The notes beneath the pieces were generated by a model, which ran no database searches, was not told where the DNA came from, and saw nothing but the letters and a program-made list of their open reading frames with translations. From Flavobacterium sp. (GTDB lineage: Bacteria > Bacteroidota > Bacteroidia > Flavobacteriales > Flavobacteriaceae), in the NCBI GenBank assembly GCA_030682755.1, contig JAUXNR010000609.1:1-5546 (forward strand): a stretch of 5,546 nucleotides of DNA, in the 5' to 3' direction. Below, piece after piece: positions 1 through 5,546 of this stretch. A program made the position numbers and the translations under genes. The stretch's first letter is position 1. Every line of letters begins with the position of its first letter.

Positions 1-81
1 ACAAAACAACTATAAATGATAATAGACCATATCGCAATATTCGTTATTTGTACCAATTATTTACCAAATATGGGACAAAAA

Positions 82-132
82 AAAAATTAACTTTTGGCAA
101 TAAAACTATTTTACTGCCAAAACTTAATTTTT
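82..132. repeat. 51-base near-perfect inverted repeat (terminator or operator)
   Basis: Arms 82-99 and 115-132 are complementary over 18 bases with a single C/C mismatch (91/123). The core is TTTTGGCA paired with TGCCAAAA. After one further mismatch (100/114) the inner bases TAAAA (101-105) and TTTTA (109-113) also pair, leaving a three-base loop, CTA. The left arm starts in a run of A and the right arm ends in a run of T, so either strand would give a hairpin followed by U residues. This is the shape of a bidirectional intrinsic terminator for a gene to the left. The repeat also lies about 40 bases upstream of the antitoxin start, and AbiEi-type antitoxins are known to repress their own promoter through inverted repeats, so an operator role is equally possible. 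The stem is low in G+C. Confidence 0.6.
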
Positions 133-146
133 AAAATAAAATGTAG

Positions 147-154
147 TATCTTTC
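147..154 (+). promoter_or_regulatory. possible -7 promoter element for the AbiE-like operon
   Basis: TATCTTTC matches the Bacteroidota -7 consensus TAnnTTTG at all fixed positions except the last G. It lies 19 bases before the GTG start at 174 and just after the inverted repeat at 82-132, which would suit repression by the first gene product. No clear -33 TTTG element is seen about 20 bases upstream, so the call is weak. The mRNA leader would be very short. Confidence 0.3.
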
Positions 155-173
155 ACAAAACTTAAAAACTAAA

Positions 174-905
174 GTGACAAAAACGATAGAAAATACAATT
201 CAGAGTTACTTCAAATCTATAAACCAAATTTCTAGAGAAAAACTAGGTAAATTAATCAAAGAGGACTTTCCAGAACTTTCGGAAGGCACAATTACTGTTT
301 ACCTATCTAAACTGAAAAAAGCAGGTATAATCAATAATCCGGAAAGAGGAGTTTATTCCATTACAGACAAACAAATCTTCAATCCGGAAATAAATCAAAC
401 CTTAAAAAAGGTATACAATAAAATCCACAAAGAATTTCCATTTATTGATGTGTGTGTTTGGAATACCAAATGGTTAAATGACTTAATGCGACACCAACCA
501 TTTAAAAATTACACCATCATAGAAGTAGAAAAAGAAGCAGAAGAACAAATATTTAATACCATAAGCGAATGGAATAAAAACGTGTATTTCAATCCAAATG
601 AAGAAATTTTGGAACGCTACATAAGTTCAAATACAGAAGAAGTTACAATCATTAAAAGTTTAGTAACAGAAGCTCCAACAACAAAAAACAATAAAATTGC
701 GATACCTACACTTGAGAAGTTATTAGTGGATATCATTATTGATAAAGAACTTTTTGCTACCCAGCAAGGAGAACTCGATTTTATATATAAATCCGCATTC
801 AAAAAATACGCAATAAATACCGCAAAAATGAAACGGTATGCAATCAGAAGAAATAAAGAGAGTGAATTAGAAAAAATAATAAGGATTACCTTGATTAATG
901 ATTAA
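174..905 (+). CDS. AbiEi-like winged-helix antitoxin / transcriptional regulator
   Basis: This 243-aa protein is probably the antitoxin and autorepressor of a type IV (AbiE-like) toxin-antitoxin pair. Residues about 12-63 read as a winged helix-turn-helix: a helix with REKLGKLI (21-28), a recognition-helix-like segment TITVYLSKLKKAGII (39-53) and a wing ending in RGVYSI (58-63). The remainder has no catalytic motif I recognise. It resembles the Bacteroidota family I recall as DUF6577, which commonly precedes AbiEii genes; that family name is from memory. The start is GTG at 174. An in-frame stop lies at 144, and the next Met is only at about residue 105, which would lose the HTH, so GTG is well supported although no Shine-Dalgarno site is visible. 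The stop overlaps the next gene's ATG by 8 bases (898-905), indicating translational coupling. In known AbiE systems the antitoxin acts by repressing the operon and countering the toxin without stable binding to it. The specific role here is inferred. Confidence 0.8.
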   Translation: MTKTIENTIQSYFKSINQISREKLGKLIKEDFPELSEGTITVYLSKLKKAGIINNPERGVYSITDKQIFNPEINQTLKKVYNKIHKEFPFIDVCVWNTKWLNDLMRHQPFKNYTIIEVEKEAEEQIFNTISEWNKNVYFNPNEEILERYISSNTEEVTIIKSLVTEAPTTKNNKIAIPTLEKLLVDIIIDKELFATQQGELDFIYKSAFKKYAINTAKMKRYAIRRNKESELEKIIRITLIND

Positions 906-2310
906 CAAAGAAACCCATACAATAGATTGGATTCTTAACTTAAAAAACAAGTTAGGAAAACGAATTGATCCCAAATTAATTGAAAAAGTAATTTGGGCAC
1001 TAACGCTATTGGAACAATTAAAAATAAACGGTTTAAACTTCACATTCAAAGGCGGTACAGCATTATTATTGGCAACCGAAAAACCAAAACGATTCTCCAT
1101 TGATATCGACATAATAACAGAGCATACAGAAAAAGAAATAATAGCAGTTTTACAAAAAATAGTGGATGAACATATCTTCCTGGATTGGGAAGACGACAAC
1201 GACCGTAAGTACACACCCGATGCTCCAATCGGACATTTCAAAGCCTATTACAAAAGCGTAGTAGATGGCAACATCGAACCTATTTTATTGGACCTACTCT
1301 ACACACCTAATCCATATCCTCAAATTCAGGAACTGCCAATAAAACACAATTGGATTTCCACTTCCGGAGAAGATACAATAATTGCAATGCCAACCTTTGA
1401 TGCTATTCTAGGCGATAAACTAACCGCATTCGCTCCCAAAACAACTGGAATACTTTACAGCAAAAACCGTCCGGTAGAAATCATAAAACAATTATACGAC
1501 ATCGCATTTCTATTCGACAACATTAGTGATTTAGCAGTAGTAAAAAACAGCTACAACAAAGTAGTCCAAGAGGAAATTGCATTTAGAAAATTAGAAATTA
1601 CAGCAACTGAAGTTTTAGAAGATACCTGGCAAGCTTGCTATACATTAGCAGAACGCGATTTAAAATCAGAGGAGTTTAATCAGCTAAAATTAGGCATTCG
1701 TAATTTCACCAACTTCACAATTGACAGATTCAACCTAGACGAAGCCATAACAGCAGCAGCCAAAGTGGCATATCTAACCAAGCTATTACAAGCCGAAAAA
1801 GAAATAAAAATGGAAAGGTTCAAAAACCCACTCGAAACAAAAGATTGGATAATTGACGACCAGCAATACAACAAACTAAACAAATTAAAAAAGAACAACC
1901 CAGAAGCTTTTTACTATTGGTATAATGCATTACTACTTATCAATAAAAATATTCCTTTCTTTTCAGATGATGAAGCAAAAAATTTAAAAGAAGCTATTAA
2001 ATATTTTATAGCAAGAGAAGGAAGTTTTTCTGGAGAAGATCCTTTGTTAAAAGTAATTGAAAAGTTAAACAATAAGCTATCAGAATTAAATGTTTTTACA
2101 GAAGAAGAAATTAAATTATTACTTAAAGTGATTAATGAAAACATTGAATTTATGCACAAATATGAAGGTTATAATATTTTATCTCAGGAAGAATCAATCA
2201 ATCGTAAACAACAAATTTTAGAACCATTATACAAGTTAAGAGAAAAAATATATGAATTTAAAAAAGAACATAACAAATTAGCTTATATTAATAAACATAT
2301 ATACGCGTAA
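898..2310 (+). CDS. AbiEii/AbiGii-family nucleotidyltransferase toxin with C-terminal extension
   Basis: This 470-aa protein is the likely toxin of the pair. The nucleotidyltransferase core is clear: KGGTALLL (51-58), the catalytic pair in RFSIDID (65-71; Asp69 and Asp71), a third acidic segment LLDLLY (130-135; Asp132), GDKLTAFAP (172-180; Asp173, Lys174) and KQLYDIAFL (197-205). Characterised relatives bind GTP or transfer nucleotides; mycobacterial MenT3 modifies tRNA acceptor ends. The substrate here cannot be read from the sequence. All expected active-site residues are present, so it looks functional. Family members are, from memory, about 280-345 aa. This one continues for about 130 residues past FYYWY (near 342) as a charged, probably helical tail I do not recognise. 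At the same place (about 1915) G+C falls from about 40% in the core to about 23%, suggesting a junction of two sequences. The ATG overlaps the antitoxin stop by 8 bases. No terminator is obvious after the stop. Confidence 0.85.
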   Translation: MINKETHTIDWILNLKNKLGKRIDPKLIEKVIWALTLLEQLKINGLNFTFKGGTALLLATEKPKRFSIDIDIITEHTEKEIIAVLQKIVDEHIFLDWEDDNDRKYTPDAPIGHFKAYYKSVVDGNIEPILLDLLYTPNPYPQIQELPIKHNWISTSGEDTIIAMPTFDAILGDKLTAFAPKTTGILYSKNRPVEIIKQLYDIAFLFDNISDLAVVKNSYNKVVQEEIAFRKLEITATEVLEDTWQACYTLAERDLKSEEFNQLKLGIRNFTNFTIDRFNLDEAITAAAKVAYLTKLLQAEKEIKMERFKNPLETKDWIIDDQQYNKLNKLKKNNPEAFYYWYNALLLINKNIPFFSDDEAKNLKEAIKYFIAREGSFSGEDPLLKVIEKLNNKLSELNVFTEEEIKLLLKVINENIEFMHKYEGYNILSQEESINRKQQILEPLYKLREKIYEFKKEHNKLAYINKHIYA

Positions 2311-2329
2311 AATTAAAATCTGATATTTG

Positions 2330-2337
2330 TATATTTG
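2330..2337 (+). promoter_or_regulatory. Bacteroidota-type -7 promoter element (TATATTTG)
   Basis: TATATTTG fits the TAnnTTTG consensus of Bacteroidota sigma-A promoters exactly and is followed by CAAC, a typical start context. Transcription would begin near 2340-2345, giving a leader of about 50 bases before the ATG at 2392. A good -33 TTTG element is not visible about 20 bases upstream. It would drive the four-gene operon that starts with the HTH gene, separating it from the AbiE-like pair. Confidence 0.6.
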
Positions 2338-2353
2338 CAACTTTAAAGTTACA
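2336..2353. promoter_or_regulatory. palindrome at the transcription start, candidate operator
   Basis: AACTTTAAAGTT (2339-2350) is a perfect 12-base palindrome. It extends to 18 bases (TG...CA) with one mismatched pair (2338/2351). It overlaps the end of the -7 element and the expected transcription start, the classic place for a repressor site. The first gene of the operon encodes a small Xre-type HTH protein, so autoregulation through this site is a reasonable inference. An AT-rich palindrome can also arise by chance. Confidence 0.45.
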
Positions 2354-2391
2354 TTATCTTGCCTTTATTCATAAGTAATAATTCTTAAATT

Positions 2392-2616
2392 ATGACCAAC
2401 AACATTGGAAAATTGCTAAAAGAAGCACGGAAACTTAATAAACTTACTCAAGAAGAACTTGCAAACAAAGTAGGCAAAAAAAGGAGCTATATCGCAAGAA
2501 TTGAAAGTGAAGATGGGAGCAATATTAAATTTAAAACATTAAAAGAAGTAGTTGAAAAAGGATTTGGTCAAAAAATTAAAATCGAGTTTGTAAATAATGA
2601 AAATATCAATAAATAA
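2392..2616 (+). CDS. small Xre/Cro-family HTH regulator
   Basis: This 74-aa protein is almost entirely one helix-turn-helix domain. Residues 5-38 carry the usual family features: IGKLLKEARKL (5-15), TQEELANKVG (19-28) and the recognition helix KRSYIARIES (30-39). A short tail, LKEVVEKGFGQKIKIEF, resembles the end of HigA-like antitoxins and small repressors. It probably binds DNA as a dimer and represses its own operon; the palindrome at 2336-2353 is the obvious candidate site. No RelE/HigB-type toxin gene lies next to it, so a classic HigBA pair is unlikely. Its last 20 bases overlap the start of the ATPase gene in another frame, which suggests coupled translation. In many defence operons a lead HTH protein keeps expression low until infection; that role is inferred here. 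Confidence 0.85.
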   Translation: MTNNIGKLLKEARKLNKLTQEELANKVGKKRSYIARIESEDGSNIKFKTLKEVVEKGFGQKIKIEFVNNENINK

Positions 2617-4033
2617 TTTTAAATCAATTGGGTCTTTAATTGAATATGAATTAAAACCTTTAACCATACTTTCTGGAACAAATAGTTCTGGCAAATCTTC
2701 ATTTATCCAACTTTTATTAATTTTAAAAGAAACAATAGATTTAGATTCTTCTAAAAATCAGTTTTATTTAAAAGGTGATTTATTTGAAGTTAGAGAATAT
2801 ATCGACATTTTGAAAGGAAAAGATTTATCTAATAAATTAAGTTTTTCAATTGATTTAAATAAAGCTGAATTTTCTAAATATGGCGAGAGAGTAGAGAAAT
2901 CTATATATGATAATTTTAAAGACTATGTATGTAAACTTAAAGTTGATTTTGACTCATTTAATCAAGATATATATATAAGAGAATTCTTTTTAAATTACAG
3001 TCTGCCAATTGACGCTAAAAAAAATCAATTTATAAAGTTTAATCAAGATAAAAACAATGAGACTTTTGAAATCGAATCCAACGTAGACTATTTTGGTAAA
3101 AACATATATTTGGATAAGGCTAAAATTACAGATATTAATTATTTATCAATTTTTCCTTTATCCTATGATATTTATAAAGAGGAAATAGATGTAGCACATA
3201 AGCAGGGTGAAAATATCGAATATAAGATAAAAGAAACAGTATACCCAAATATTGACTCGATAAAATCACTAATTAAAATATTTTTTGAGGAAATTCATTA
3301 TATAGGTCCATTAAGAGAACAACCTAGAGACGAATATATTTCTAAAAAACAACTTAATTCTGTAGGTGCTAAAGGAGAGAATGTTGCTCAAGTTTTAGAA
3401 AACTTTAAAGATGAAATATTAAATATTTCAATACCAGTTTTTAAAGACGATAACATTTTATTTGAGCATAAAGAGATGAAATTAATTGAAGGAGTGAAAT
3501 TCTGGATGTGTGATGTATTTGGAATTGGTACTGATATTTATTCAAAAAAAGTTGGAGATTCTTATGTGATAATTTTAAAAAACTCTAATGGAAATGAAAC
3601 AACAATAAAACATGTTGGTTTTGGAATAAGTCAAATTTTACCAATAATTGTAGAAGGTTTAAGAATGTCAAACACAAGTACTTTAATATTGGAGCAACCT
3701 GAAATACACTTACATCCTAAATTACAGAGCCTTTTATTTGACTTTTTATATGGTCTTACTTTATCAGGTAAAACAATAATTATCGAAACTCACAGCGATC
3801 ATTTAATAACGAGAATGAGAAGAAGAATTGCTGAAGAAGTTGAAAATAAAATGAAAGATCAAATCAACTTAACGTTTATTGAAACTTCTGGTCAAGATGT
3901 GATTTTTAAAGAAATTCCTTTAGATGATTATGGTACTTCCGATTATTTTCCATCCGATTTTATAGACAAGACTGATGTTGAGTTAAGAGCAATAGTCAAG
4001 GCTCAAATGAAAAAAAGAATGAATAAAAACTAA
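2597..4033 (+). CDS. AAA/ABC-type ATPase with DUF3696-like C-terminus
   Basis: This 478-aa protein is an SMC/RecF-like ATPase, probably cytoplasmic. The N-terminus (ISINNFKSIGSL, 3-14) leads to Walker A GTNSSGKSS (27-35). YIGPLREQPR (235-244) is typical of this group. GFGISQILPI (341-350) sits where the ABC signature is expected. Walker B is TLILEQPEIHLHP (362-374) with Glu366 and Glu369, and ETHSDHLI (397-404) supplies the switch histidine. The end (435-457, with YGTSDYFPSDFID) matches the pattern I associate with DUF3696. All ATPase motifs look intact, and no nuclease or Toprim domain is evident within the chain, so any effector activity should come from a partner. The ATG at 2597 lies inside the HTH gene (20-base overlap), and the next gene follows its stop after 4 bases. 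Related ATPases occur in many antiphage systems as sensor or motor subunits; that use is inferred here. Confidence 0.9.
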   Translation: MKISINNFKSIGSLIEYELKPLTILSGTNSSGKSSFIQLLLILKETIDLDSSKNQFYLKGDLFEVREYIDILKGKDLSNKLSFSIDLNKAEFSKYGERVEKSIYDNFKDYVCKLKVDFDSFNQDIYIREFFLNYSLPIDAKKNQFIKFNQDKNNETFEIESNVDYFGKNIYLDKAKITDINYLSIFPLSYDIYKEEIDVAHKQGENIEYKIKETVYPNIDSIKSLIKIFFEEIHYIGPLREQPRDEYISKKQLNSVGAKGENVAQVLENFKDEILNISIPVFKDDNILFEHKEMKLIEGVKFWMCDVFGIGTDIYSKKVGDSYVIILKNSNGNETTIKHVGFGISQILPIIVEGLRMSNTSTLILEQPEIHLHPKLQSLLFDFLYGLTLSGKTIIIETHSDHLITRMRRRIAEEVENKMKDQINLTFIETSGQDVIFKEIPLDDYGTSDYFPSDFIDKTDVELRAIVKAQMKKRMNKN

Positions 4034-4037
4034 ATTT

Positions 4038-4841
4038 ATGAAATATGTAGCTGTTTTAGACATATCATCATTTATTTGGAGTCAAAAAGATTTTGAAGAA
4101 AACACGGAAAAATATTATGATTTAATGTCTAAGCTTCCAGATTTATATGACCAACTTTTAAGCAATAAAGCTATGGTACTTTTAAAAACTGAATTATATA
4201 ATGAAATAATACAATTCTTTCCATATAATAGTATGCCAAATGGTTATGAGCTATTTGATAGATTAACTCTTGATTTTTTGAGTAAAATATCAAATATGCT
4301 AGTTTATGAAAGTATTGACAATGAAGATATTGTTTCAAATCCAAACATAATAAAAGAGCATTTTGCAGAATCTACTTCAAAAGAAGTAAGGTACTTGATA
4401 ACAAGAATTCATTCAAATCAGGAACCTAAAAATGTGTTTTTTACTTTTGAACGTCTATGGGAATATAAAGGTAATTTAACTACCTCAATATTAGATACAA
4501 CATTTGAGTATGAAACAGTATGCTCTGATGACAAAGAAGTTTTAATCAATTATTTTGATAAATATAAAAAAAAATTTGAGCAGAATCCTAAACATAATAA
4601 ATATAAATCAGGTTCAAAAGAATCACCATTGACCTGTTTTAATGACAGAATAGGAGATGTAACGAAAGTTCAAAAACTTTTAGATGAATCTTATGAAAGC
4701 GGTGATTCATTTTATAATTATGATTTAGAAAACAGTGTTTGGGTTGTTTTTAGAAATCATGAAGAAAATAAATATCATGGTTTCAATGAGAATGATAGAG
4801 AAAAAATACCTGCTTCAATAAGAAAAATAATAAATAAATAA
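4038..4841 (+). CDS. conserved-looking protein of unknown family in the ATPase operon
   Basis: I do not recognise this 267-aa protein. It has no signal peptide or membrane segment. The N-terminus reads YVAVLDISSFIW (3-14), a hydrophobic strand ending in Asp8, followed by helical segments including LLKTELYNEIIQFFP. This is vaguely like the opening of a PIN-type nuclease fold, but I cannot place the other acidic residues, so I do not call it one. The C-terminal part (about 183-260) looks like a separate compact unit rich in aromatics and histidines: KHNKYKSG, SPLTCF (196-201), FYNYD (225-229), VWVVFRNH (234-241) and YHGF (246-249). Gaps of 4 bases upstream and 5 bases downstream place it firmly in one operon between the two ATPase genes, so it probably works with them. 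Effector, adaptor and substrate-recognition roles are all possible. The start has no Shine-Dalgarno site, as is usual in this phylum. Confidence 0.75.
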   Translation: MKYVAVLDISSFIWSQKDFEENTEKYYDLMSKLPDLYDQLLSNKAMVLLKTELYNEIIQFFPYNSMPNGYELFDRLTLDFLSKISNMLVYESIDNEDIVSNPNIIKEHFAESTSKEVRYLITRIHSNQEPKNVFFTFERLWEYKGNLTTSILDTTFEYETVCSDDKEVLINYFDKYKKKFEQNPKHNKYKSGSKESPLTCFNDRIGDVTKVQKLLDESYESGDSFYNYDLENSVWVVFRNHEENKYHGFNENDREKIPASIRKIINK

Positions 4842-4846
4842 ATAGG

Positions 4847-5546
4847 ATGGTAGAAAATTTTAAACCACATATCGGTAAAAATGTACTGGAAACACTTACA
4901 ATGGGTATGTATGATGATTCTAGATTCATATTTAGGGAGTATATTCAAAATGCAGCAGACCAAATAGATGTAGCTGTTGAGGAAAATATTTTGCCTAATA
5001 AAGATAGTGGTGAAATAAAAATTACAATTGATAAAATTGATAAAAAAATTATTATAGAAGATAATGCAACTGGTATAAAGTCAAAAAGTGTTTTAAATTT
5101 TTTAGGTGATGTTGCAAATTCTCAAAAGGAAAGCTCAAATAGAAAAGGATTTAGGGGTATAGGAAGGTTAGGTGGTTTAGGTTATTGTGGTAAATTAGTA
5201 TTTGAAACAAGCTATAAAGGTGAGTCTGAAAAAAATATTATGATACTTGATGCTAACCTTTTAAGAGAAATTATAGCAGATAGAAAAGATGATGCTGATG
5301 CAGCAGCAGTTATAAGTGTAATAACATCAATAGAAAAATTACCTGAAGATCCAGGTAAGCATTTTTTTAAAGTAATACTTTTAGATGTTTCAAATGACTT
5401 TCTTCTAGATACAAATAATGTTAGTGATTATTTAAAAACAGTTGCTCCACTTCCTTTTGGTAAAGAATTTACTTTTAGTGACGAAATTTTTAAATTTTAC
5501 AAAAAGCATAATTTTACTTTTGATGAATACAATATACAATTAAATG
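4847..5546 (+). CDS. Hsp90-like (GHKL) ATPase, 3' end outside window
   Basis: The frame is open from ATG 4847 to the window edge: 233 codons plus one base, with no stop, so the gene is partial at its 3' end. The Bergerat ATP-binding fold is evident. Motif 1 is REYIQNAADQ (30-39; Glu31, Asn35, Asp38), close to the RELISNASDA motif of Hsp90. Motif 2 is IEDNATGI (70-77; Asp72, Gly76). Motif 3 is a glycine-rich lid, GFRGIGRLGGLGYCG (101-115). FETS (119-122) follows. The rest (about 125-233) is the start of a middle region I cannot classify. This family covers chaperones (HtpG), MutL/MORC-like proteins and uncharacterised defence-associated ATPases. The nucleotide site supports ATP binding, but not a choice among these. 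The preceding gene ends 5 bases upstream, so it belongs to the same operon. AGG lies directly against the ATG, too close to act as a normal ribosome site. Confidence 0.88.
   Translation, partial: MVENFKPHIGKNVLETLTMGMYDDSRFIFREYIQNAADQIDVAVEENILPNKDSGEIKITIDKIDKKIIIEDNATGIKSKSVLNFLGDVANSQKESSNRKGFRGIGRLGGLGYCGKLVFETSYKGESEKNIMILDANLLREIIADRKDDADAAAVISVITSIEKLPEDPGKHFFKVILLDVSNDFLLDTNNVSDYLKTVAPLPFGKEFTFSDEIFKFYKKHNFTFDEYNIQLN

Noticed and set aside
3..134. Open frame of 44 codons on the + strand at the left edge, ending in TAA at 132-134, possible tail of an upstream gene
   Set aside because: It runs through a 10-A tract and through the whole inverted repeat, and the peptide resembles nothing I know. 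An open stretch of this length can occur by chance, so it is left unannotated; the sequence to the left would settle it.
867..1241. Minus-strand open frame of 124 codons opposite the toxin gene
   Set aside because: It lies antisense to the conserved nucleotidyltransferase motifs and has no recognisable domain or promoter. It is a shadow of the coding strand, as are the shorter minus-strand frames at 617-802, 1680-1898, 1914-2159 and 4775-4963.
2392..2616. HTH gene as the antitoxin of a HigBA-type pair
   Set aside because: No RelE/HigB-like toxin is seen on either side. The upstream tail of the nucleotidyltransferase does not show HigB motifs, and the downstream gene is an ATPase.
3401..3410. 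Second copy of the promoter palindrome half (AACTTTAAAG)
   Set aside because: It lies inside the ATPase coding sequence, encodes ordinary residues, and lacks the symmetric end. Chance is likely at this base composition.
2597..4033. OLD-family nuclease (Gabija GajA-like) call for the ATPase
   Set aside because: There is no Toprim domain after the ATPase motifs; the chain ends in a short DUF3696-like segment instead.
4829..4843. TAAA tandem tetranucleotide run over the stop of the 267-aa gene as a phase-variation tract
   Set aside because: Only about three units are present, and the run creates stops rather than sitting inside a reading frame, so slippage would change little.

Overview
The window is very AT-rich. 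Hand counts of sample lines give about 22-30% G+C in most places and about 40% inside one gene. It has weak or absent Shine-Dalgarno sites and at least one match to the Bacteroidota -7 promoter element TAnnTTTG. Together with the protein families this points to Bacteroidota, probably Flavobacteriia. All genes lie on the + strand. There are no RNA genes, CRISPR arrays or recognisable transposase genes.

Layout: (i) 1-173 is a leader without a convincing gene. It carries a 51-base near-perfect inverted repeat (82-132) that could be a bidirectional terminator or an operator. (ii) 174-2310 is a two-gene, overlapping operon resembling an AbiE-type (type IV) toxin-antitoxin pair: a winged-helix antitoxin/regulator, then an AbiEii/AbiGii nucleotidyltransferase toxin. 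The toxin has an unusual C-terminal tail that begins where base composition drops sharply. (iii) 2311-2391 holds a promoter (TATATTTG) immediately followed by a palindrome centred on AACTTTAAAGTT. (iv) 2392 to the window end is a tightly packed operon of four genes: a 74-aa Xre-type HTH regulator, a 478-aa ABC/SMC-like AAA ATPase with a DUF3696-type C-terminus, a 267-aa protein of unknown family, and the first 233 codons of an Hsp90-like (GHKL) ATPase that runs off the window.

Reading: the segment looks like part of a defence island. The AbiE-like pair is probably an abortive-infection or plasmid/element-maintenance module. The second operon combines a small repressor, a DUF3696-type ATPase, an unrecognised protein and an Hsp90-like ATPase. 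That combination is the best candidate here for a poorly described or undescribed multi-gene defence system. In this model the HTH protein keeps the operon low by binding the palindrome at its promoter, the two ATPases sense or remodel, and the 267-aa protein is a candidate effector or adaptor. Only the gene content, spacing and motifs are seen. The defence role is inferred from families and context.
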